Shown one piece after another: positions 1 through 6,200 of a stretch of DNA of 8,243 nucleotides. Source of the DNA: an uncultured Thalassospira sp. (GTDB lineage Bacteria; Pseudomonadota; Alphaproteobacteria; Rhodospirillales_A; Thalassospiraceae); the NCBI GenBank assembly GCA_946885765.1, contig CAMPHD010000129.1, positions 1-8,243 on the forward strand, written 5' to 3'. Under the pieces are notes generated by a model. The model saw only the letters and a list, made by a program, of their open reading frames with translations. It did not search any database and was not told where the DNA came from. The first letter of the stretch is position 1. The number at the start of each line of letters is the position of its first letter. Both the position numbers and the translations under genes were made by a program.

Positions 1-389
1 CGAACATGGCGCCCGATTTTGCGTTTGTCGTCTAGCCCGATTAGCGCAATACGCAAATCGAAGACAATGTAGTCCTTCGCCCTGAGTGAGGTTGAGGCAA
101 GGGCATCGCGGACGGCAGAAACCTTGTCGGGTGGGCAGGCAATAGCCGCCCCGTCCCCGCCAAAGATAAACGGAAAATCCGAATGCCCGATGGCATTGGT
201 GGTTGCTGCAATGACCGAGGCCCCGACCATGTTGACTTCCTTGTAACGGCCTGCTTCTACCGCTTTGGTCGATCCGACAATATCGGATGTGCCAACCCAC
301 CAGTCATCGGGAAGAGTATGGTAAACTGACGGATCAAGCACCCTGGCGAAATCGTCGAAAACAGGTATGTCGAGATAGGGATTGGTCAC
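1..389 (-). CDS. DUF3095 family protein, N-terminal part (cut by window edge)
   Basis: Reverse-strand reading from a GTG at 389 gives 129 codons running off the left edge with no stop. The protein begins MTNPYLDIPVFDDF and contains DDWWVGTSDIVGSTKA (residues 28-43), GRYKEVNMVGA (47-57) and FIFGGDGAA (74-82). I recognise this pattern as the DUF3095 family, a group of bacterial proteins without firm function, some annotated as adenylate cyclase. Asp36 in SDIVGS and Asp79 in GGDGAA resemble the two metal-binding aspartates of class III nucleotidyl cyclases; this is an inference from motif shape. No ATG lies in frame nearby upstream. A GAGG sequence about 6 bases before the GTG supports this start. 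The gene begins 38 bases after the SlyX-like stop on the same strand, so the two may be co-transcribed. The C-terminal portion is not visible, so completeness cannot be judged. Confidence 0.8.
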   Translation of the reverse strand, partial: MTNPYLDIPVFDDFARVLDPSVYHTLPDDWWVGTSDIVGSTKAVEAGRYKEVNMVGASVIAATTNAIGHSDFPFIFGGDGAAIACPPDKVSAVRDALASTSLRAKDYIVFDLRIALIGLDDKRKIGRHV

Positions 390-427
390 AGGCAGCCTCG
401 CAGGTTTCGGGTGCTCGCGCCTATGCC

Positions 428-643
428 TCAGTAATGGGGCGGCGGTGCATCATCTTCTGGTGATGTACGCAGGAAATCGACAAGTCGTTTAATATCTTCG
501 GCCATTAGTTTGTTGCGCCGTTCCAGCAGGTCGATCCGGTCCCACTGCGATTTGATCATGTCGGACATGTCATGTATCGAGCTTTCGAGATGGGCGATAT
601 GGATTTCAAGTTCGTCGATACGGTTGCTTGCGTCTTGGCTCAT
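428..643 (-). CDS. slyX: SlyX-like small coiled-coil protein
   Basis: A 71-residue protein starting MSQDASNRIDELEIHIAHLE and ending PEDDAPPPHY. It is almost entirely a charged amphipathic helix with heptad-like leucine and isoleucine spacing (residues 8-58), followed by a short proline-rich tail ending PPPHY. That tail and the RIDELE/RIDLLERR core are typical of the SlyX family, whose members are about 70 residues; their biochemical role is unknown. The reading frame stays open upstream to a TTG at 733, but those 30 residues look like untranslated leader, and ATG 643 gives the normal family length. The ribosome binding site is weak (GGGA about 13 bases upstream). The gene is divergent from the methyltransferase gene and may form a two-gene unit with the DUF3095 gene. 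The family call is fairly secure, the function is not. Confidence 0.8.
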   Translation of the reverse strand: MSQDASNRIDELEIHIAHLESSIHDMSDMIKSQWDRIDLLERRNKLMAEDIKRLVDFLRTSPEDDAPPPHY

Positions 644-753
644 GGCGCGCTGGTTGTCCCGATTGGATAGGTGAAAACTTGCCGGGGACAATGTCCTGTG
701 GCAGGAGTAAGACCCCAACCTAGCACAGATCAAAAAGATTGGTTAGCTGGCCC
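644..753. promoter_or_regulatory. divergent slyX / methyltransferase intergenic region
   Basis: These 110 bases separate two divergent start codons and must hold both promoters. An 11-bp palindrome GGACAATGTCC lies at 686-696. A copy of TTGTCCC at 654-660 is the inverted match of GGGACAA at 685-691. On the minus strand TTGTCC followed after 16 bases by TATCCA is a weak sigma-70-like candidate for slyX. I see no convincing promoter for the plus-strand gene, and neither gene has a strong ribosome binding site. Confidence 0.35.
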
Positions 754-1290
754 ATGAGCGAATTATCCATCCTTGTCATTGTTGGTGTCGTTATCGCGCT
801 GATCCTGATTTATGCTATCCGGTTGCGAACAGTGCCGATGCCAAGTCTCCGAATGGCGCGGGTAGAAATCATATCCTATCTGCCCAAGGAACCCTGCCGG
901 GTGACGGATTTCGGATCGGGGTGGGGTGATTTGGCAATCAGTATCGCACGTGCGCGGCCCGATATCACCGTAACCGGGATCGAATTATCGCCCTTGCCCT
1001 ATGCGGTCAGCCGCATTCGTGCACGGTTGGCACAGCTTGAAAACCTGTCGCTGGTTCGGGCGGATTTCAGAAAGCGTGATCAGGATCCAGGGGATGTTGT
1101 TGTCTGTTTTCTTGATCCGCGGATAATGGCCGATGTCGGCGATGTGTTGAGCCAGCGGATGACACCGGGCGGGATTGTGATTTCACGCGCCTTTGCCATT
1201 CCCGGCTGGCAGGCCTTTGGCGAAGTCCCGATGCAGTCGGGATCGGATATGCTGTATCTGTACCGGATGGGATCGCATCTGGCAGGATGA
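754..1290 (+). CDS. membrane-anchored class I SAM methyltransferase, FAM173/ATPSCKMT-like
   Basis: A 178-residue protein from ATG 754; a TTG at 739 in the same frame is a less likely start and neither has a clear Shine-Dalgarno. Residues 5-22 form one hydrophobic helix, so the catalytic part should sit on the cytoplasmic membrane. A compact Rossmann methyltransferase domain follows. Motif I is VTDFGSGWGD (50-59), the acidic end of strand 2 is Glu77 in TGIELSP, and a motif II-like region has RADFRKRD (102-109). FAIPGW (147-152) follows the strand VISRA. The order of one membrane helix, D-x-GSG, the E-L-x-P motif and a late F-x-x-P-x-W resembles the FAM173 protein-lysine methyltransferases, including mitochondrial ATPSCKMT, which modifies the ATP synthase c subunit. 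The methyltransferase call is secure; the family and any lysine substrate are inference. The next gene converges on it with a 32-base gap. Confidence 0.75.
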   Translation: MSELSILVIVGVVIALILIYAIRLRTVPMPSLRMARVEIISYLPKEPCRVTDFGSGWGDLAISIARARPDITVTGIELSPLPYAVSRIRARLAQLENLSLVRADFRKRDQDPGDVVVCFLDPRIMADVGDVLSQRMTPGGIVISRAFAIPGWQAFGEVPMQSGSDMLYLYRMGSHLAG

Positions 1291-1322
1291 CGCGCCGCCT
1301 AAGGCCCCCTGCTTTTTGCGTG

Positions 1323-2207
1323 TCATTCTTCTTCGTAAATCTTGATCAGGGCGGAATGGTCAAGATCGCCGCCGCCCATTTCGATCAGTTCCTCGTAAAG
1401 TTCAAGGGCAAGCCGCGAGAAGGGCAGCTCAAGACCCAGTTCGCCTTCTGAAAATTCAAGTGCCTGATACAGGTCCTTGCGCTGGGTCACGACCTTGCCG
1501 CCGGGTTCGAAATTTCGTTCGATCATGCGTTCGCCGTGTTTTTGCAGGATCGCGGAATCCGCAAAGCCGCCGGTCAGGGCGGATCGCATTTTACCAAGAT
1601 CAACACCGGCCTCGTCGGCCATCGAAAAGGCTTCGGCAATCGCGCCGATGGTGATGCCGACGATCATCTGGTTGGCGGCCTTGGCGATCTGGCCCGATCC
1701 GATTTCACCGACATGGGTAACGCGTGATCCAAGTACACCAAAGACACGCTGGACACGTTGGAAATCTTCTTCTTCGGCACCGACCATGATGGTGAGTGTG
1801 CCGTTTTCCGCCCCGTGTGTGCCACCTGATACCGGGGCATCAATCCAGTGACCACCGGCTTCTTCAACCGCGTCCGCAAAGCGCCGTGTCGCATCAATGG
1901 CGGTTGTGCCCATATCGACCACAATCGTACCTTCTTCCATGCCGTCAATCACGCCGTCTTCGCCAAGCAGCACATTTTCGAGGGCCTCGGTATTGGCGAC
2001 ACAGATAATGACGATATCGGCATCGGCGGCGGCATCAGCCGGGGTCGGGGCAGTTGCAACACCAAGATCGTCAAAGGCATTAAGCGTTTCGGGATTGCGC
2101 GTATTGACGGTCAGGATCGCGCCTGCTTTTTCGAGATTGAGCGCCATCGGACGGCCCATCAGTCCCAAACCGATGAATGCGATGTTTTCCCCGGCAAGTG
2201 CGGTCAT
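1323..2207 (-). CDS. NAD(P)-dependent beta-hydroxyacid dehydrogenase (2-hydroxy-3-oxopropionate reductase / 3-hydroxyisobutyrate dehydrogenase family)
   Basis: A full-length 294-residue cytosolic enzyme that would interconvert a beta-hydroxyacid and its semialdehyde. The N-terminal Rossmann fold has the dinucleotide loop GLGLMG (13-18). The substrate signature DAPVSGGTHGAENG lies at 123-136. Lys176 in GQIAKAANQ is the expected catalytic lysine, with Asn179 close by. QRKDL (232-236) and the C-terminal DHSAL (283-287) favour the tartronate semialdehyde reductase branch (GarR/GlxR-like) over valine-pathway 3-hydroxyisobutyrate dehydrogenase, but the substrate is not settled by sequence alone. 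The residues after strand 2 (NTRNPE, 35-40) do not clearly decide NAD versus NADP. ATG 2207 is preceded by AAGGA with 8-base spacing, a good ribosome binding site. No glyoxylate or glycerate pathway gene is visible nearby. The leader carries two inverted repeats. Confidence 0.9.
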   Translation of the reverse strand: MTALAGENIAFIGLGLMGRPMALNLEKAGAILTVNTRNPETLNAFDDLGVATAPTPADAAADADIVIICVANTEALENVLLGEDGVIDGMEEGTIVVDMGTTAIDATRRFADAVEEAGGHWIDAPVSGGTHGAENGTLTIMVGAEEEDFQRVQRVFGVLGSRVTHVGEIGSGQIAKAANQMIVGITIGAIAEAFSMADEAGVDLGKMRSALTGGFADSAILQKHGERMIERNFEPGGKVVTQRKDLYQALEFSEGELGLELPFSRLALELYEELIEMGGGDLDHSALIKIYEEE

Positions 2208-2226
2208 GACGGTTTTCCTTCATTGC

Positions 2227-2242
2227 GGCCAGTTCACTGGCC
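2227..2242. repeat. 7-bp perfect inverted repeat next to the dehydrogenase ribosome binding site
   Basis: GGCCAGT and ACTGGCC flank a 2-base centre. The dyad ends 6 bases upstream of the AAGGA ribosome binding site and about 20 bases before the start codon. It could be an operator or a small hairpin in the mRNA leader. The symmetry is read directly; function is inference. Confidence 0.5.
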
Positions 2243-2273
2243 TTCGATGTGACGGTCGATAAAGCAATCAAAT

Positions 2274-2303
2274 CCGTCCCGGTTCAGGGAACCGGGTGGA
2301 CGG
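2274..2303. repeat. 11-bp hairpin with a 3-base bulge in the dehydrogenase leader
   Basis: CCGTC (2274-2278) pairs with GACGG (2299-2303) and CCGGTT (2279-2284) with AACCGG (2290-2295). The loop is 5 bases (2285-2289), and bases 2296-2298 bulge on one side. On the minus strand the hairpin is followed by ATTTGATTGCTTT, which is T-rich but not a clean T-run. A leaky terminator for the upstream TerB-like transcript, an attenuator or an operator are all possible. Confidence 0.45.
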
Positions 2304-2485
2304 CAGTCAAAATGCAAGCACGGCGATAACATATCGGTCTGACAAAGAAAGCAGCAATTCAAGGCACTTGCCTGATGTTATGCGCGTTTCGTTCGGGTTC
2401 CGTCGTTATCGGTCGACGCTATGTCGTCGGAATGGAAATTATGTGGTCGTTCTGTGCCGTATTCGCGGTTTCGGGTCGCGGGCTT

Positions 2486-2899
2486 TCAGAATTCGCCGGG
2501 GCGGACATAGCGTGCGGCCATCGCACGTTCAATCGCAGCACCCACCAAGCGGTCGATATCAAGCCGGTGACGTATCAGTTCCAGAATGCGAAGTTCTTCC
2601 TGGCTGATTTCACTGTCAGACAGGACAATTTCACAGGCAAAGACATAGGCCGTTTCGCGCAATTTGCGCGGCAGCGCGTCGCGGATCATATCCAGCGTGC
2701 TGTCCAGCCCGTCTTCTTCGGCAAGCAGTTTGGCACAGTCACGTGCAACTGCGGTGACACCGTCATTGTCAAAACCGGCAAAAATCGGAAGGTAACGAAC
2801 ACGACGCCCCATTGCGGACAGTTCCGCGTCGGTAATGTCGTTGTCCGATGCCGAAACCATGACCATTGTGTAAATCAAGGCGTCCTGATGCGAGATCAC
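2486..2899 (-). CDS. TerB-like family protein
   Basis: A 137-residue protein beginning (M)ISHQDALIYTMVMVSASDND. The frame is open upstream to an ATG at 2995, but a strong AAGGAG site lies 8 bases before the GTG at 2899, and the protein then starts exactly at the TerB domain. I therefore choose GTG 2899. The fold is expected to be all helical. It has the paired acidic segments of TerB-like domains, SASDNDITDAE (16-26) and LSDSEISQEE (93-102), which in the family form a metal-binding cluster. RKLRETAYVFACEIVLSD (78-95) is a typical core. Family members are linked by name to tellurite resistance, but stand-alone alphaproteobacterial copies have no established role, and no other ter gene is visible here. 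It is transcribed divergently from the GGDEF-EAL gene. Confidence 0.8.
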   Translation of the reverse strand: MISHQDALIYTMVMVSASDNDITDAELSAMGRRVRYLPIFAGFDNDGVTAVARDCAKLLAEEDGLDSTLDMIRDALPRKLRETAYVFACEIVLSDSEISQEELRILELIRHRLDIDRLVGAAIERAMAARYVRPGEF

Positions 2900-3029
2900 G
2901 TTGATTTCTCCTTTTCCGGGTGACTGACCGTTAACGGGTATTCCCGCGAAACGTCGACGCACCGGCTGATGGCGTGTGACAACTCCGATGGACATAGAAC
3001 CTAAGACGGTATTTGATCCCCGGCAACAG

Positions 3030-3058
3030 TTAACCGTTTAAATCCTCACGATTTTAAT
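3030..3058 (+). promoter_or_regulatory. sigma-70-like promoter candidate for the GGDEF-EAL gene
   Basis: A -35 box TTAACC (3030-3035, 4 of 6 consensus bases) and a -10 box TTTAAT (3053-3058, 5 of 6) are separated by exactly 17 bases. Transcription would start near 3065, giving a leader of about 200 bases with the large hairpin close to its 5' end. TTAACC followed by GT also resembles a CtrA half-site (TTAACCAT), but the full spaced motif is absent. Confidence 0.45.
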
Positions 3059-3077
3059 GATTGCGTAGTGAAGTATG

Positions 3078-3156
3078 AGGCATCCTTTGGTCGTCGGGAC
3101 ACAGGGGGGCTTGCTACGCATTCATGCGTAGAGGCTGTGAACCGAAGGGGATGCTT
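3078..3156 (+). ncRNA. candidate structured RNA leader (long bulged hairpin)
   Basis: The outer helix pairs AGGCATCC (3078-3085) and TTTGGT (3086-3091) with ACCGAA (3141-3146) and GGATGCTT (3149-3156), with GG (3147-3148) bulged and two wobble pairs. After an asymmetric internal loop (3092-3099 against A3140), CACAG (3100-3104) pairs with CTGTG (3135-3139). Five G residues (3105-3109) bulge next, then CTT (3110-3112) pairs with AGG (3132-3134). The tip is CTACGCA (3114-3120) with TGCGTAG (3125-3131) around a TTCA loop. About 29 pairs form in all. The wobbles become mismatches on the other strand, favouring a plus-strand RNA. No T-run follows, so a leader element is likelier than a terminated small RNA. 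It does not match the cyclic di-GMP riboswitch pattern as I know it. Confidence 0.45.
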
Positions 3157-3266
3157 AAAAAATTACAACATGTTAGCGTCAGGAACGCATTGCATTCTCT
3201 CTTGGGAATAAAATAGACCTTTGCAGCGCATGGGGTAATAGTTATGGTCTCGCAGCGATAACAAAA

Positions 3267-6200
3267 ATGACGAATAAGCCGGGTATGGGAGTTATTATTT
3301 CAAGCAATGCTGCGGGAACTCTTGCGGCGTTGATTGGGCATCTTCGTGTACCGTCGGGGGTTTATGATCCCATCGGCGAGAGCCTTCTTGTCAATGCGCC
3401 ATGGGTGCAGACGATCTCGCCGGACCTTGCGGACGATACCTGGCAAAAAATCGATACCCATCCCGAAATCGCCCGTAATATTCGTGAAATCAGTGCCGAA
3501 GCCCTTAATGCCGTGGGTTATTTTTCGCGTGTCGACCAGATCGACGGTCGCGATGTTCAGTTCTTTGCCTGGCAGCTTTCATTTTCAGAACAGGTTTATG
3601 TGCGTATCATCGCCCTGCAGGATGCCGATGCGACGACCGGTACCGGGGTTCTGATTTCACCGCAGCCGGTTCTTGTGGTCGAACGTGATGGCGGCTTGCG
3701 ATTCTCGAACAAGGCGGCCGAACAGGCAGCTCTTGAAATGGGATTGCCCGGGGCGTTGTCGCTGACCAAGCCGACCGGTCAGCGTGCGCTTATTGAACAG
3801 GACGAAGAGGGTATCGACTGGGATGAAATCCGCACCGTTCATTATGGTCAGCGGATTTATCAGTGGCAACGCATGCCATTACCGACACAGGATGCAATTG
3901 CGCTTTTCGGGCAGGAACGCACGCGCGAGGAAAGCTATCGGCGCGCACTTGAACATGCGGTGCATGGCATCGTCGATCTGGCGGCAGACGGCGCATTGAC
4001 CAGTGTGAATGAAGAAACCGCCACGCTGTTTGGCTATGACAGTGTGCGCGAGTTGCGTCAGGCCTATCTTTCCAATTCTGAAAAGTTTTATGCCCGGTCC
4101 GATGATTTGCGTGATCTGCGTCGCGATCTGGTATCGGGTAACGGTATTCAGGCGCGTGATGTCGAAATGCGCCGTCAGGATGGCAGCCAGCTTTGGGTGC
4201 GGATCAACGCCACCGAAATTCGCGGCGAGGGTGGATCGCTTCTGGGTTATAGCGTCACGGTTACCGACATCACCAAAAACCGCCAGGCAGAATATGATTT
4301 GCGCCGCCGTCAGGAACGTTATCGTGCATTGGTGCAAACCGCAGGCAGCGTCATCCTGTTCCTTGATAGCGAAGGACGCATTCTGGAATATAACCGGGAA
4401 TGTGAATGGACATTCGGCTTTTCCTGGATGGAAGCAGCGGGGCAGAATTTCTTTGATTTCCTGTTGCTTCCGGGGGAGCGCGATCAGGTGCGTCAGGCGA
4501 TCAAGCGCCTGATTTCCGGGGAGATCATCAAGGACGAAGTCATTTCGTTCCGTCGTCGCGATGGCGAGGTGCGCCTGTTGCAATGGAATGCGCGTGCGCA
4601 TTTTGGTGAAGATGGCGACGTATCGGGTGTGATCTGCATCGGGCAGGATGTGACCGAAAAGCTTTCGGTCGAACGTGCTCTTCGCCGGGCGGAGGAAAAA
4701 TATCGGGGTATTTTCGAAAATTCCGCCGAAGGACTTTATCAAAGCCGCCCGCTTGGCGATATCCTGTCGGCCAATCCGGCATTTGTATCGATCCTTGGCT
4801 ATGACAGTGCCGATGAATTGCTGGTGCCCCAAGGCGGTTTTTCGCAATGTTACCTTAACCCGACCAACCGTCTGCGCCTTACGGGCAAACTGTTGCGCGA
4901 TGGTGCGGTTCAGGGGTTCGAGGCCGAGATGCGCCGTCGTGACGGGAAAATCATCTGGGTCGAGGAAAATGCAAGGCTCGTGCGCGATGACAAGGGGCTG
5001 CCGGTCCTGATCGAAGGATCGATTACCGACATCACGGATCGCAAGCGCAGCGAAGCACGCATTCAGTTCCTTGCCCATCATGACGGATTGACGGGGCTTC
5101 CGAACCGCACCCTGTTTCAGGAGCGGCTGGCCGCGGCGGTCAAGCGTGGCAAGCATGAAAAGCGCAGTTTTGTGCTGATGCTGTTTGATCTGGATAACTT
5201 TAAGGACATCAACGACACGCTAGGCCATCCCATTGGCGACCTACTCTTACAGGGAGTAGGGGAACGCATGCGGGTTTGCCTGCGTAACGAGGATGTTGTG
5301 GCGCGCCTTGGCGGAGATGAGTTTGCCGTGCTGATCCATGATCCGGGCACGGTCGAGGAAGTGACCCTTGTCGCGCAGCGCCTGATTGAACGGGTGTCGG
5401 AACGCTTCATGCTGGACGGGAACGAGGTGCAGGCATCGACGTCGGTCGGTATCTGTATGTTCCCGCAGGACGGGCGCGATGAAAAAGACCTGTTTCGGAA
5501 TGTCGATCTGGCGCTTTATTGCTCCAAGGCGGAAGGGCGCAACCGGTATCATTTCTTCGAGCCGCGTTTGCAGGTCGAAGTGCAGGAACGCAAGGCGCTT
5601 GAACGCGATCTTAGCCATGCGATTGAAAATGACGAGCTGGAGCTGTTCTATCAGCCGATCATTGATATCGCGAACCACAAGATCATTGGGATGGAGGCAC
5701 TGGTGCGCTGGTTCCATCCATCGCGCGGGCAGGTCAGCCCGGTCGATTTTATTCCCGTAGCCGAACGGATGGGCATCATTGCCGATGTCGGCAAATGGGT
5801 TCTTAATCAGGCCTGTAAGCAGACGCGCGAATGGGTCGATTCGGGATACGGCGAACTGACGATTTCGGTCAATCTTTCGCCGCTGGAACTGGCGCGTCAC
5901 GAGGATCTTATTGAAAGTGTCGGCGATGTTCTGGATCGGTCGCGCCTGAATCCGACCCAGTTGCAATTTGAAGTCACCGAAAGTGCGGTGATGGATAACC
6001 CGCGCGAGGCGGCGATAACGCTGGGTATTTTGCGCAATCAGGGCATACGGATTGCGATTGACGATTTCGGGACCGGTTATTCATCGCTGGCCTATCTGAA
6101 ACGTTTCCCGGTGGACAAGATCAAGATCGACCGGTCGTTTATCATTGATCTGGACAGCCGGGACGGCAATGCCGCGATTGTGCGTGCGGTTGTATTTCTG

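Larger units (their letters stand above)
2208..2485. other. intergenic region upstream of the dehydrogenase gene
   Basis: This 278-base stretch lies between two minus-strand genes, and I see no coding signal of its own. It holds the inverted repeats at 2227-2242 and 2274-2303, a 13-bp palindrome CGATA-ACA-TATCG at 2324-2336 and a small dyad AGGCA-CT-TGCCT at 2362-2373. A weak minus-strand promoter candidate has TTGCTG at 2357-2352 and TATGTT at 2333-2328, 18 bases apart. If used, it would place both larger inverted repeats in the dehydrogenase mRNA leader. No canonical terminator with a T-run follows the TerB-like gene. Confidence 0.4.
2900..3266. promoter_or_regulatory. divergent TerB-like / GGDEF-EAL intergenic region
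   Basis: These 367 bases separate two divergent genes and contain no supportable coding gene. They hold a perfect 10-bp palindrome CCGTTAACGG at 2928-2937, a related GTTAACCG at 3029-3036, the plus-strand promoter candidate at 3030-3058 and the large hairpin at 3078-3156. Three copies of TGCGTAG, counting orientation, occur at 3062-3068, 3114-3120 (inverted) and 3125-3131. Nearer the gene, TTGCAG (3221-3226) and TATGGT (3243-3248), 16 bases apart, form a second, weaker promoter that would give a very short leader. Confidence 0.5.

Noticed and set aside
644..733. 30-codon N-terminal extension of the SlyX-like protein from a TTG
   Set aside because: SlyX proteins are about 70 residues and the extension has no helical heptad pattern.
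1291..1322. bidirectional terminator between the convergent methyltransferase and dehydrogenase genes
   Set aside because: Only a tiny GCC-TAA-GGC dyad and a short T-run on one side are present; no stem of useful length forms.
2255..2275. FNR box upstream of the dehydrogenase gene
   Set aside because: On the minus strand TTGAT and ATCGA are separated by 6 bases instead of 4 and the second half-site is imperfect.
2375..2923. 182-codon plus-strand open frame across the TerB-like gene
   Set aside because: It overlaps the TerB-like gene in antisense along its whole length. The minus-strand frame has a strong ribosome binding site and a recognisable domain; this one has neither.
3078..3156. cyclic di-GMP (GEMM) riboswitch
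   Set aside because: The expected two side-by-side helices, tetraloop and receptor, and conserved core bases are not present; the element is one long hairpin.
3879..5156. 425-codon open frame on the minus strand inside the GGDEF-EAL gene
   Set aside because: It is fully antisense to clear PAS and GGDEF coding sequence, its translation has no recognisable domain, and such frames are common opposite genes with strong third-position bias.
5247..5966. 239-codon minus-strand open frame opposite the GGDEF/EAL domains
   Set aside because: It is antisense to conserved catalytic motifs, with no family resemblance and no ribosome binding site noted.
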